Shown here: positions 52,851 to 60,712 of the stretch, in pieces
Layout: every line of letters starts with the position of its first letter
Numbering within the stretch: position 1 is the first letter of the stretch
Program-made: the position numbers and the translations under genes
Source of the DNA: Bacteroidales bacterium
GTDB taxonomy: Bacteria > Bacteroidota > Bacteroidia > Bacteroidales > P3
Length of the DNA: 64,000 bases
NCBI GenBank assembly: GCA_016292015.1
Contig: JAEEZY010000015.1
Location: forward strand, 150,526 to 214,525
Direction: 5' to 3'
The notes under the pieces: model-generated
The model's input: only the letters and a program-made list of their open reading frames with translations
Told to the model about the DNA's origin: nothing
The model's database searches: none

Positions 52851-52896
52851 CAAAAGCAACAGTGCGGTATCGGATTTCACTCCAATTCCGCACTGT
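52851..52896 (-). terminator. Putative terminator of the DUF1573 gene
   Basis: Minus-strand ACAGTGCGG and CCGCACTGT (9 bp) around a 20-nt loop, followed by TGCTTTTG. Confidence 0.6.
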
Positions 52897-52940
52897 CTAT
52901 TGTCTTATTGCCTGAACGACTCACGCAATCAAGCAATAGT

Positions 52941-53363
52941 TTATTTCTGTTCTGTCGGTGTTGATGGCGCTTCCACCGTTCCTTTGATTTTCAGCACCAG
53001 GCGCGGGTTGTCAACAGCGTTCGATGTTACCGTGATGGTCTTGTTGAAGCCGCCCACGTTGTTGGTGTTGTATTTCACGTGGATGTTCGACGACTTGCCG
53101 GGCATTATGGGCTCTCTCGGCCAGGTCGGCACCGTGCAGCCGCACGAAGCCTTCACGTTCGACAGTATCAGCGGCTCGTTGCCAGTGTTCGTGAACACAA
53201 ACTCGCACTCGCCATTGCCACCCTTCTGGATGGTTCCGTAGTTGTGCTCCATCTCGGTAAACGAAATCTTCGCGCCCGACACGTTCTCGGGTTGTGCATC
53301 CTGTGCTTTTGCCACGCCGAAGCTCAGCACGGCGAAAAGGCTCAATAAAAACAGTTTTTTCAT
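52941..53363 (-). CDS. DUF1573 secreted protein
   Basis: 140 residues. The signal peptide is about 1-20 (ending AKAQ). ISFTEMEHNYGTIQKGG and EPLILSNVKASCGCTVPTWP are hallmarks of DUF1573, an ASPM-SPD-2-Hydin-like immunoglobulin fold abundant in Bacteroidota. The conserved SCGCT carries a possible cysteine pair. Periplasmic or surface location; the role is unknown. Confidence 0.9.
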   Translation of the reverse strand: MKKLFLLSLFAVLSFGVAKAQDAQPENVSGAKISFTEMEHNYGTIQKGGNGECEFVFTNTGNEPLILSNVKASCGCTVPTWPREPIMPGKSSNIHVKYNTNNVGGFNKTITVTSNAVDNPRLVLKIKGTVEAPSTPTEQK

Positions 53364-53443
53364 GTTTATGATTGCTTTAGAGTTTTACTTTGTGTTTATT
53401 TACTTATTAACGTTATCCGTTTCCTTTTGTTGCATTCGGATTG

Positions 53444-53451
53444 CAAAATTA
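53444..53451 (-). promoter_or_regulatory. -7 box of the DUF1573 gene
   Basis: Minus-strand TAATTTTG followed by C, 80 bp upstream of the ATG at 53363. Confidence 0.5.
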
Positions 53452-53586
53452 CATATTTTTTGCATTTGGCAGCCCCGCTTTTTCACCCGATTCCATACAT
53501 TTTGTAACCGTAACCCTTCTTTTCTTTCAAAAATGCGATGATTTTTGCCAAAAGTTGTTGTATTTTAGGGAGATGGAAAAATGAAA

Positions 53587-53616
53587 GTGCTGGATCCTGA
53601 AATCCGGCACAACGGG
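53587..53616 (-). repeat. Inverted copy of the 42394 REP-like element
   Basis: 27 of 30 bases match the reverse complement of 42394-42423, with the three changes all in one arm. A shorter relic of the same arm (AAAATCCGGCAC) lies at 54701-54712. Confidence 0.8.
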
Positions 53617-53695
53617 AAATTTTCAAAGATGGCAAAGCAAACTATCATTATCGAAACTGCTAAAGAATTGTCGCTCAGGTGCGGCATGATTGTAA

Positions 53696-54130
53696 TCATG
53701 GACAATTAAATGTGAAATTGGCCATGTTTAAGGATTCAATACTGCTATCTCTTAAATTAATTATCTTCAATACATTATAGGCAGAATTCAATTCTTGTAA
53801 ACTATTGTACCAATGCTGAACTGGAACTACCGTATCACAAAGATAATATATATATGGATTAGGTACCTGTTCCATACTGGTTGGAATATCTTCTATACAC
53901 ACAGAACCAATATCTATTGTTTTTTCTTCACCACTATTTAATAAATCAACAAACACAAAACACCAGGATTGATCCGATGCTGACCGTCCCTGTCTGTATA
54001 TTTTCACGGGAATACTATCAGTGTTTTTAACAGCAAAATGTTGATGGCAATTCTCATCTTCTTTTTTAGTACACTTAAATGCCATAAACAAAACTGCAAT
54101 TCCCCCAATAATTAAGATTATCTTTTTCAT
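53696..54130 (-). CDS. Small lipoprotein, paralogue of the one at 55566
   Basis: 144 residues from ATG 54130, giving the signal MKKIILIIGGIAVLFMAFKC with the lipid-attachment Cys at 20; the open frame to 54190 only adds non-signal residues. The mature protein ends YNVLKIINLRDSSIESLN, closely matching the C-terminus of the lipoprotein at 55566-56030 (YNTLKVINLLDSNLTNLN), and both share an IYxxCDT block. Function unknown; an accessory surface or immunity role is possible because an RHS remnant lies between the two. Confidence 0.72.
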   Translation of the reverse strand: MKKIILIIGGIAVLFMAFKCTKKEDENCHQHFAVKNTDSIPVKIYRQGRSASDQSWCFVFVDLLNSGEEKTIDIGSVCIEDIPTSMEQVPNPYIYYLCDTVVPVQHWYNSLQELNSAYNVLKIINLRDSSIESLNMANFTFNCP

Positions 54131-54168
54131 ATAATTAACATTAAGGTTCATAATAATTCCATAAAGTT

Positions 54169-54660
54169 TCAAAACTTTGGAACAAACCACTTTGTTCCAC
54201 GTTTAGTCCTCTTGTTGAGTCTTTTTATTACCTCTTTTTTTGAGAGAGCTTTCTTACATCCATCAAAAACAACTGCATCATAACCTACTATCTTAGCGTC
54301 TTCTTCTTCGAAAATAAATAACCAGCCACAAAAATGCAGCCCCAATCTACAATCTATATTGCCCCTTATTGCCCTTTTTTTAACTGCAAAATAATTTTCC
54401 TTTGAACATGGGATGCCACCTATGTTACCTGTAAAAAAAGCCACTTTTTTTTCATGAAAATCAAAACTTCCTCTCTGATAAAAAAGAAGATCGTTAAGGT
54501 ATTTGCTTTCACAATCATTCAAAATCGGAAGTGAATCCATTCCCATCTGTGGAATACAATGAATCAAGTCATCATGAGTTTTTGATGTAGATTCATTCTG
54601 TCCCATAAGATAACCATTCATTGACAATAGTACAAATAATACTAAAAATAAGCGCTTCAT
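54169..54660 (-). CDS. Secreted hypothetical protein
   Basis: 163 residues with a signal peptide (MKRLFLVLFVLLSMNGYLMGQ). Several cysteines (HCIPQMG, NDCES, IPCSKENY, CRLGLHFCGW, DGCKK) suggest disulfides outside the cytoplasm. The C-terminus is basic (RLNKRTKRGTKWFVPKF). I do not recognise the family. It is AT-rich and on the same strand as the neighbouring lipoproteins. Confidence 0.65.
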   Translation of the reverse strand: MKRLFLVLFVLLSMNGYLMGQNESTSKTHDDLIHCIPQMGMDSLPILNDCESKYLNDLLFYQRGSFDFHEKKVAFFTGNIGGIPCSKENYFAVKKRAIRGNIDCRLGLHFCGWLFIFEEEDAKIVGYDAVVFDGCKKALSKKEVIKRLNKRTKRGTKWFVPKF

Positions 54661-54735
54661 TTTTTATTAGTTTATATTATTTCAATCAAGGTTAGATTCG
54701 AAAATCCGGCACAAAAAATACAAATTAAAGTCACG

Positions 54736-55320
54736 TCACTTTTTGACAACAAATCCTCTATGTGTCACATGTTTACTCGAATCTCCCAAAAGGATGTCAA
54801 CGGCAAGATTATAGTGGTCAATATGCGGTTGAACAAAAAGTTTGCGAGTATCAATTAACAAAAGGTACTTCCGACCAATCTCCATCAGTTCAGGGTCTTC
54901 GGACTTTACGGCAGTTTCCGCAATGTTCAGTTCTGGGGTGCCATAAGTACTTTGAGGAGAAGCGTCTCTATTGTTAAATTTGTAAACTGTTTCGTAATGT
55001 TGAATAGCTTTTGCATATTGGTTTATCTTTGTGTAATAATCACCTAAAGCCAAATGGCCAAACATTACGTTGGATTCCTCATCTGGATAAGTGTCAATCA
55101 ACTCCTTTATCAGATTTATGCCCTTCTCTTGTATATTCCTGTCAGGACTATCTAATAACATTAGGCCTTGTACTCGCATATACTGAGCACGATTGAAATC
55201 AGATTTTGCACGAAGCAACCTTTTGCGAAATTCTTCTTCAGTATGTTCGTCAAATGTTGTATTGCGATACCATTCAGTTCCTTTTTTTGCCATAAACTTG
55301 GTTTTATATGTAACTGCCAT
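54736..55320 (-). CDS. TPR-like hypothetical protein downstream of an RHS relic
   Basis: 194 residues from ATG 55320. The frame is open to 55446, but that upstream part is the RHS-core DNA read in the wrong frame, so it is excluded. It is helical, with a TPR-like unit (MFGHLALGDYYTKINQYAKAIQHYETVYKF) near residues 90-120. No signal peptide. Its position directly behind RHS-core sequence is where the variable toxin tip or its immunity gene normally lies; which one, if either, is open. Confidence 0.6.
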   Translation of the reverse strand: MAVTYKTKFMAKKGTEWYRNTTFDEHTEEEFRKRLLRAKSDFNRAQYMRVQGLMLLDSPDRNIQEKGINLIKELIDTYPDEESNVMFGHLALGDYYTKINQYAKAIQHYETVYKFNNRDASPQSTYGTPELNIAETAVKSEDPELMEIGRKYLLLIDTRKLFVQPHIDHYNLAVDILLGDSSKHVTHRGFVVKK

Positions 55321-55364
55321 TAACGCATCTTCTAATGATGGAGATAGTGTCGTATTGGCATCTG

Positions 55365-55547
55365 TCACGCTGAACTTTTGCTCATCATGGTCAGTAACCC
55401 AAGCTCTCCATCCGGATCTGTGTACATTACTGGGTTGTTGCCACAATAGGAATAGCGGTTATACCCTTGTGTTGAGAACGGGTTCTGCACCTGCGGGTCG
55501 GGGGAGAAGAACCGTCCTATGGCTGGGTCGTAAAGGCGGGCGTTCAT
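55365..55547 (-). pseudogene. RHS-core fragment
   Basis: 60 codons. ARLYDPAIGRFFSPDPQVQ and YNRYSYCGNNPVMYTDPDGE are the hallmark RHS repeat-associated core end. The large upstream RHS barrel is missing: a stop lies right before the first ATG, and a lipoprotein gene follows within 20 bp. After DPDGE the frame stops within 12 codons, while the downstream protein continues in another frame. It is best read as the cut-off 3' end of an RHS toxin gene. Confidence 0.85.
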
Positions 55548-55565
55548 ATTTTAGGGATAGATGGA

Positions 55566-56030
55566 TTATGGGTATTGGACAACAAAGTTACGCTTATTCA
55601 AATTGGTTAGATTAGAATCGAGGAGATTTATTACTTTCAATGTGTTGTAATGCATTAATACTGAATCGGGAGTGCTGTAAAAAATGACACTGGGTTTGTT
55701 TGTATCACATATGTAGATTGTCCTCAAATCGGGACTGGCACTTCTATACGAATGTGTTTGAGCCCACTCAATTTCATCCTCAAGGCAATCCTGCCAACCA
55801 GAGATATTGGCAAATGACGAGTCTCCAGAATTTATTGATGATTTTTCAGATAGGCATCCCATTGCATAATGTATATCATTTGTTCGATATCCATCGACCT
55901 GATATACACAAATAGGAATATTCGATTTATTCTTTATAACAATTCCCGTATGGCAGTATGGGGATTCATTGACGCCTTCACATGACACAATGAATACCGA
56001 CAAAAATGCTATGAAAATCTTTTTTTTCAT
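55566..56030 (-). CDS. Small lipoprotein, paralogue of the one at 53696
   Basis: 154 residues from ATG 56030 (MKKKIFIAFLSVFIVSC, Cys17 lipidated); an ATG at 56039 would add three residues. The mature part has IVIKNKSNIPICVYQVDGYR and ends YNTLKVINLLDSNLTNLNKRNF, matching the paralogue at 53696-54130. The two copies flank the RHS relic on the same strand. Function unknown. Confidence 0.73.
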   Translation of the reverse strand: MKKKIFIAFLSVFIVSCEGVNESPYCHTGIVIKNKSNIPICVYQVDGYRTNDIHYAMGCLSEKSSINSGDSSFANISGWQDCLEDEIEWAQTHSYRSASPDLRTIYICDTNKPSVIFYSTPDSVLMHYNTLKVINLLDSNLTNLNKRNFVVQYP

Positions 56031-56104
56031 GGTAGTCATTTCTAGTACATTCTATTTCATAATTTCTGTTATTTATGTTATAAACGCCTAACACAATGGT
56101 GTTA

Positions 56105-56413
56105 CTATAATACCGCCGCCACTCGTCCGATCGAAGCAAGCCGGCGGGCGAAAACATTGTTGCGACTGGCTGAAATAATGTCATAGCGTGTTTGCATCAC
56201 CAACAATGGCTCTGCATCAATATCAAGGGCTGCTGCTATCAGCATGGCCATCTCGGTGTTCAACGCCCGCTTGCCGTTGAGAACTTCGTTGAGCTGACTG
56301 TACGACACGCCTATCTGCGAAGCCAACGCGCGTTGCGACACGCCTCGATATTCAATCTCGTCCTTGATCACCTCGCCAGGATGGGGCGGGGTATATGGTT
56401 CTATCTTGTTCAT
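56105..56413 (-). CDS. higA: HigA-family antitoxin (orphan)
   Basis: 102 residues. PYTPPHPGEVIKDEIEYRGVSQRALASQIGVSYSQLNEVLNGKR is the HigA/VapI signature with an XRE helix-turn-helix; such proteins neutralise the HigB endoribonuclease and repress their own operon. HigB normally precedes higA; here no HigB-like frame exists upstream (56414-57200 is non-coding) or downstream, so the toxin is missing. It has its own promoter. Confidence 0.88.
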   Translation of the reverse strand: MNKIEPYTPPHPGEVIKDEIEYRGVSQRALASQIGVSYSQLNEVLNGKRALNTEMAMLIAAALDIDAEPLLVMQTRYDIISASRNNVFARRLASIGRVAAVL

Positions 56414-56481
56414 GATTATTGATAATGGTTACTCAACTTTATCAAATAGTATCTCCATCTTGTCAAAACGTATTCAATATG

Positions 56482-56514
56482 CAAATATACAAATCATTTC
56501 CGAATATTCACAAA
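56482..56514 (-). promoter_or_regulatory. Promoter of higA
   Basis: On the minus strand TTTG at 56511-56514, 21 bp, TATATTTG at 56482-56489: a full match to the Bacteroidota consensus, 69 bp upstream of the ATG. Confidence 0.8.
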
Positions 56515-56625
56515 AAAGTGAACATGATCAATCATTGTCCCGTGCGGTCACGCACTTTTGAGCGAAGCGACAAAAGAATTTTCGTTTTTTCCGCAAAGCA
56601 AGAGACAAGAACCCTTTTCGTGATT

Positions 56626-56801
56626 TTCGTGATTTTCGTGTTTTTCGATGTTCAAAACAACCCGTTCTTTGAGCGAAGCGAAAAAAAGTTTTCGCCATTT
56701 TCGCACCATGTCGCAATCCTCAACTAACACAATGACTCAATAACACATTAACGCAATCAATAAAATTCGTGATTTTCGTGTTTTTCGATGTTTCAAAACA
56801 A
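56626..56801. repeat. 35-bp direct repeat (140 bp apart) and GAGCGAAGCG repeats
   Basis: A block beginning TTCGTGATTTTCGTG and ending TCAAAACAA occurs at 56626-56660 and 56766-56801 with one extra T. TTTGAGCGAAGCG also occurs twice, near 56557 and 56668. The region looks like decayed non-coding repeats. Confidence 0.75.
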
Positions 56802-56808
56802 AACCACA

Positions 56809-56995
56809 GTAGGAGCAGAATAGGTTCCGAATAGGCAAAAAGTAGGGTTTGTATTGGGTCTATATAGGGTCAGTATAGAATCTGTATAGGTTTAATGTAG
56901 GTCAAAAGTAGGTCTAAAGTAGGCCAAAAGTAGGAGAAAAGTAAAGGAAATGTAGGAGAAATGTAAAAGAAAAGTAGGAGAGAGGTGGTGGAAAA
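56809..56995. repeat. 17-unit array with strict 11-bp period (GTAGGnnAAAA-like)
   Basis: Read in steps of 11 from 56809, the units begin GTAGG, ATAGG, ATAGG, GTAGG, ATTGG, ATAGG, ATAGA, ATAGG, then five of the next seven GTAGG, the last full one at 56974, then GTGG. The second half is A-rich. The phase is never broken over 187 bp, although the units differ in sequence. It is non-coding, between higA and tRNA-Gln. Confidence 0.85.
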
Positions 56996-57087
56996 TAGTG
57001 ATGGACAGTATGTTACGGTTGTGGGGGGTCTGCGTTGCCGCAATGTGACCCGTACTTGATTCGGACCTGTATCGGAGTTGTGCAACC

Positions 57088-57131
57088 AAAGTCATATCAA
57101 AGTCATATCAAAGTCATATCAAAGTCGTGTT
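57088..57131. repeat. Exact 11-bp tandem repeat (AAAGTCATATC)
   Basis: Three identical copies at 57088, 57099 and 57110, and a fourth partial one (AAAGTCGTGTT) at 57121. It lies directly upstream of the tRNA-Gln promoter. Confidence 0.92.
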
Positions 57132-57158
57132 TTATTTTTCCATTTCCAATTTTATTTG

Positions 57159-57166
57159 TATTTTTG
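57159..57166 (+). promoter_or_regulatory. -7 box of tRNA-Gln
   Basis: TATTTTTG followed by C matches TAnnTTTG, 38 bp before the tRNA. The upstream region is AT-rich but has no exact TTTG at 19-21 bp. Confidence 0.65.
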
Positions 57167-57203
57167 CAGCCGTTTTCGTGACACCTTGTAGGTGCGAAAA
57201 TGC

Positions 57204-57274
57204 TGTCCCATGGTGTAATGGTAGCACATCAGATTTTGGTTCTGCTTGCCCAAGTTCGAATCTTGGTGGGACAA
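57204..57274 (+). tRNA. tRNA-Gln (TTG)
   Basis: Acceptor TGTCCCA pairs with TGGGACA, discriminator A. The D arm is GTG...CAC, the anticodon loop TTTTGGT gives TTG, and the T arm is CCAAG TTCGAAT CTTGG. No CCA is encoded. Confidence 0.93.
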
Positions 57275-57283
57275 CAACAAAAT

Positions 57284-57313
57284 GAAAAGCTCTCTCTCCG
57301 AGGGCTTTTCTTG
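57284..57313 (+). terminator. Terminator after tRNA-Gln
   Basis: GAAAAGCTCTC and GAGGGCTTTTC form an 11-bp stem (one G-U) around 5 nt, followed by TTG. The T-run is mostly inside the stem. Confidence 0.65.
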
Positions 57314-57341
57314 TAGTTCAAAACCTGAAAATAATTCATCT

Positions 57342-57755
57342 ATGCAGTTCCGCATCTCCTACACCGAAATCCAGAGCATGGTCTATCGCAAAGCCAACAA
57401 GACCATTCTGTTCTCGTACAATAGCGAGCACTCTGTGCGTGTCGGCTACGACATCAACGTCCTTTTCAAGACCACCAATGTCGGCCTCGACGTCACCGTC
57501 GAGCGTGTTGACAACTCGTCAGTCCTGCTCAGCTACAGCGGCGGCATGGGCATAGAGTTTATGGTCAAGCAGGCTCTCGAGCACGCCAAAAACCAGCCCG
57601 GCGCCGACATGCTCGAAGCCGTCGAAGGCAGCAAGCTCATCTTCCACCTCGACAAGAACCCCCAGCTCTGCCAGATACTCGAGAATGTGACCTTGCAGGA
57701 CATCCGCTTCGACGAGCACGACGTGATAATTGAATTCGTCCCCAAGGCGTTTTAG
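57342..57755 (+). CDS. Conserved-looking hypothetical protein
   Basis: 137 residues from ATG 57342 (MQFRISYTEIQSMVYRK); the open frame to 57246 lies in the tRNA and terminator and is excluded. It alternates beta strands and a central helix (NKTILFSYNSEHSVRVGYDIN, GLDVTVERVDNSSVLLSYSGG, FMVKQALEHAKN). No signal or membrane segment, so it is cytoplasmic. Codon use matches the GC-rich core genes. I do not recognise the family. A bidirectional terminator follows. Confidence 0.72.
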   Translation: MQFRISYTEIQSMVYRKANKTILFSYNSEHSVRVGYDINVLFKTTNVGLDVTVERVDNSSVLLSYSGGMGIEFMVKQALEHAKNQPGADMLEAVEGSKLIFHLDKNPQLCQILENVTLQDIRFDEHDVIIEFVPKAF

Positions 57756-57778
57756 CGCACACCTTGTTAATAAAACAA

Positions 57779-57813
57779 CAAGCCCCGAAGTCACTAATGT
57801 CCTTCGGGGCTTG
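57779..57813. terminator. Bidirectional terminator
   Basis: CAAGCCCCGAAG and CTTCGGGGCTTG form a 12-bp stem with an 11-nt loop between convergent genes ending at 57755 and 57831. Confidence 0.82.
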
Positions 57814-57830
57814 TATGTATAGGTTGCTGA

Positions 57831-59696
57831 CTACTCTTTCTTTTTCCCTGTAAGGTTTAGCGACGGCAGTTCTATCGATTTGAAGGCCGAGATAATCGGG
57901 TTCGATTTCGGCTCCTCTTTCTGGTAGATCTCGTTGATGATGGTCTTGTATTTCTCGTGCAGCACGTTGCGTTTGATTTTCAGGGTGGGGGAGAGGAGGC
58001 TGTTTGCCGTGGTCCACTCCTCGCTTACCAGACGGAATCTCTTTACCTGCTCATGGGCTGCAAATTCAGGATTGATGCTGTCCACGATGGTTTGGAATTT
58101 CTTGTGTACAGCCTCCATGTTGACCAGACTTTCGTTGTCGCGATAGTGCAGGTTGTGTTTCAGCGCCCAGTAGTGCAGCGTGTTGAAGTTGGGCGCGATG
58201 ATGGCCGAGCAGAACTTCTCATTCTCGCCGATAATCATTATTTGGTCGATGTATTCCGACTCTCTGAAACGGTTCTCCAGCACCTGCGGTGCGATGTATT
58301 TCCCTGCCGACAGTTTGAATATGTCCTTCTTACGGTCGGTTATTTTGAGGTATTTGCCATTGACCAACTTTCCTATGTCGCCTGTGTGGAACCAACCCTC
58401 GTCGTCTATCACCTCTTTCGTGTATTCGGGGTCTTTGTAGTAACCCAGCATCACATGAGGTCCGCGTGTGAGTATTTCGCCGTCCTCGGCAAACTTCACC
58501 TCCACGTTGGACAGTATCGGTCCTACTGTGCCAATCTTGACCAGATGGTCGTGTGGGTTGTTCACCGCTATAACAGGCGAAGTCTCCGAGAGGCCGTACC
58601 CCTCGTAGATGTTCAATCCGGCGGCCGAGAACAGTTTCACCAATCGCGGCGGTATGCTGCTGCTGCCAGTCACTATGACCATGCGGTGTCCGCCGAACTT
58701 CTCGCGCCATTTGCTGTAAACCAGCTTTTCATACACTATGTGTCCCAGCTTGAACCACAGGTTGTACTTCACCTTGCCGTAGTCCCAGCGGCAGCCGTGG
58801 TTGATGGCGCGGAAGTATATCTTGCGCTTCAGTCCCTTCATGTCCTTGCCTGCGGCATACAGCTTGTCGTAGAACATCTCGATAACCCTGGGCACTGCGC
58901 AGAACCCGTCCGCCTTGATGTCGGCAAGGTCGCGGGCTATCGTACCCATGCTTTCGGCATAGTATATGCTTGCGCCGAGATATTGGTAGTGGTAGTTCAT
59001 CGAGCGCTCATACACATGGTTCAGCGGCAGGAAACTGAGTATCCTTGCGTCGCTGCCCAGTATGTTTACCTTTGAGTGGGCTATGAAGTTCGAACACAGG
59101 TTCCTGTGCGAAAGCATCACCCCTTTTGGCGCACCTGTCGTCCCCGATGTATAGATGAGCGAGCACCAGTCGTCGGTCTTTATTTCTCTTTTCCGCTCTT
59201 CAATTATGGGCATGTTCTTCTCCTTGCTGGCTATTCCGGCCTTCAGGATTTCGAGCATGCGGCGTTCTCCCTCAATGTTGGCGAGGGTGAATATCATGGG
59301 CTTCTGCTCCATCTTGTCCAGTGCGGGGCGCAGACGTTTCAGGAGTGTGTTGTTGTTCACAAACACCGCCTTCGCTTCGCTGTGAGTCAGGATGTGCAGG
59401 TAGTTTTCGGTGCTGAGTGTCGGATAGACAGGCACATGTATTATGCCCGACATCGACATCGCCATATCTACAAAGTTCCACTCCGGGCAGTTGGGCGATA
59501 TGGTCACGATGCGGTCTCCGGCATCGATGCCCATCTCAATGAAACCGTATGCTAGGTAGTGGGCGTACTTGTAGTAGTCGTGACAACTGTACTTCACCCA
59601 CTCTCCGCTTTGCTTTCCTGCAAGGATGTCATCCTTGGGGTGATTGGTTATCAGATGGTCTAAAAGGTCAAATGTGCGTGTTATTTCAATGTTCAT
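57831..59696 (-). CDS. Long-chain acyl-CoA synthetase (AMP-forming)
   Basis: 621 residues, the usual length. Adenylate-forming enzyme: the P-loop-like LIYTSGTTGAPKGVMLSHRN, INHGCRWDYGK-type middle, YEGYGLSETSPV (adenine site), GWFHTGDIGK and the hinge ITDRKKDIFKLSAGKYIAP with the catalytic Lys. It activates fatty acids as acyl-AMP and then acyl-CoA. It is alone on its strand with its own promoter. Confidence 0.93.
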   Translation of the reverse strand: MNIEITRTFDLLDHLITNHPKDDILAGKQSGEWVKYSCHDYYKYAHYLAYGFIEMGIDAGDRIVTISPNCPEWNFVDMAMSMSGIIHVPVYPTLSTENYLHILTHSEAKAVFVNNNTLLKRLRPALDKMEQKPMIFTLANIEGERRMLEILKAGIASKEKNMPIIEERKREIKTDDWCSLIYTSGTTGAPKGVMLSHRNLCSNFIAHSKVNILGSDARILSFLPLNHVYERSMNYHYQYLGASIYYAESMGTIARDLADIKADGFCAVPRVIEMFYDKLYAAGKDMKGLKRKIYFRAINHGCRWDYGKVKYNLWFKLGHIVYEKLVYSKWREKFGGHRMVIVTGSSSIPPRLVKLFSAAGLNIYEGYGLSETSPVIAVNNPHDHLVKIGTVGPILSNVEVKFAEDGEILTRGPHVMLGYYKDPEYTKEVIDDEGWFHTGDIGKLVNGKYLKITDRKKDIFKLSAGKYIAPQVLENRFRESEYIDQIMIIGENEKFCSAIIAPNFNTLHYWALKHNLHYRDNESLVNMEAVHKKFQTIVDSINPEFAAHEQVKRFRLVSEEWTTANSLLSPTLKIKRNVLHEKYKTIINEIYQKEEPKSNPIISAFKSIELPSLNLTGKKKE

Positions 59697-59734
59697 TGGT
59701 TACAGTTTGTGTTGATGTATTTTTATTTAATTTG

Positions 59735-59742
59735 CAAAAGTA
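59735..59742 (-). promoter_or_regulatory. -7 box of the acyl-CoA synthetase gene
   Basis: Minus-strand TACTTTTG followed by C, 38 bp upstream of the ATG at 59696. Confidence 0.65.
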
Positions 59743-59805
59743 CTAAAATCTGTTGGAAAACAAATTTCCTTTGCCGCATTTCGATGCTGTTCGCACAGGG
59801 TCAGG

Positions 59806-60552
59806 CTATTTGCTGTCGAATCCAGCTTGTGCCAAAAACTCTTTCAATGCAGCTGATATCGCTTCGTTGTCTTTGCGTGGATATCGTTTTGTGGTGAATA
59901 GTTCAGCCAGGTTTCTCACTCCGTTTTGTCTTACCATTTCTTGATTGAAAGGCCATTCCTCGCGCAGGCGGTGTATTTTCTCTATGTCGTCGTCGCTGTA
60001 GTGGTGGTATTTCTCTTGGTGGACTATGCCCTCCAGCGGCAGTCGTTCACTTTGCTCGGGGTTTTCGTCGGGATAGCCCATCGAGAGGGTGATTACAGGC
60101 ACAACACCTTTCGGAATATCCAACAGTGCCGCTATTTTAGACGTGTTGTACATTACCGTTCCCAGATAACAGAATCCGAGGCCTTCCGACTCTGCTGCCA
60201 CACAGATGTTTTGGGCAAAGAGACTGGCGTCAACGGTGGCAGAGAGCATCCACAGCAGGTTTCCGTATGGCTCGTCGCACCCGCGCAGACGGCACCAGTG
60301 GTGGTAGCGGTTAACGTCTGCACAGATAGTCAAGAACAACGTTGCTGTGCTCCCCTGTCCATAGTGCAGATTCGACAGTTTTTCTATGTTTTGACGGTCA
60401 CGTGTGACTATCACTGAGTACAACTGCATGTTGCCTGTATTTGACGCCCTCGCTCCTGCTTCAATCAGGTTGTCTATCAAATTCTGTGGTATAGGAGTGC
60501 TCTTGTATCGGCGTATGCTGCGGTGATTTTTCAGAAAGTCTGTTGTGTTCAT
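59806..60552 (-). CDS. Nitroreductase family protein
   Basis: 248 residues. [18 protein letters not shown] is the N-terminal FMN-phosphate-binding signature (Arg12, Ser13, Arg15), followed by [38 protein letters not shown] and [11 protein letters not shown] in the family order. These are flavoenzymes that reduce nitro compounds, quinones or flavins with NAD(P)H; the physiological substrate is unknown. It is divergent from glyA. Confidence 0.91.
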   Translation of the reverse strand: MNTTDFLKNHRSIRRYKSTPIPQNLIDNLIEAGARASNTGNMQLYSVIVTRDRQNIEKLSNLHYGQGSTATLFLTICADVNRYHHWCRLRGCDEPYGNLLWMLSATVDASLFAQNICVAAESEGLGFCYLGTVMYNTSKIAALLDIPKGVVPVITLSMGYPDENPEQSERLPLEGIVHQEKYHHYSDDDIEKIHRLREEWPFNQEMVRQNGVRNLAELFTTKRYPRKDNEAISAALKEFLAQAGFDSK

Positions 60553-60661
60553 CTTTCAATTGTTTGTTCGTTTGCAGATGCAAAAATACGTCTTTTGTCC
60601 AAATAACAACTATATGCGTATGATTTTCCTTCAGTTTTACTCTTTTATCAATTATTATACT

Positions 60662-60669
60662 TATCTTTG
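60662..60669 (+). promoter_or_regulatory. -7 box of glyA
   Basis: TATCTTTG followed by C, 43 bp before ATG 60713. It lies in the open frame that extends to 60545, ruling out that start. Confidence 0.75.
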
Positions 60670-60712
60670 CAATTCAGCAATTATAAATCTTAAATACAAT
60701 AATTTATTTGAT

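Larger units (their letters stand above)
53364..53695. other. Intergenic boundary between core and accessory regions
   Basis: 332 bp without a convincing gene. It holds the DUF1573 promoter box (53444) and the inverted copy of the REP-like element (53587-53616). A 42-codon frame runs through the element but has no protein support. Confidence 0.6.

Noticed and set aside
53581..53709. 42-codon plus-strand frame starting MKVLDPEIRHNGK
   Set aside because: Its first third is the dispersed REP-like element and the rest lacks any recognisable feature; it also overlaps the 3' end of a lipoprotein gene.
55365..55446. N-terminal extension MWQQPSNVHRSGW of the TPR-like protein
   Set aside because: This DNA encodes the RHS core in another frame, so the extension is not a real protein start.
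56870..57095. 67-71-codon hydrophobic minus-strand frames
   Set aside because: They are the translation of the 11-bp periodic array; the repeat is not a multiple of three and the frames change content, so coding is unlikely.
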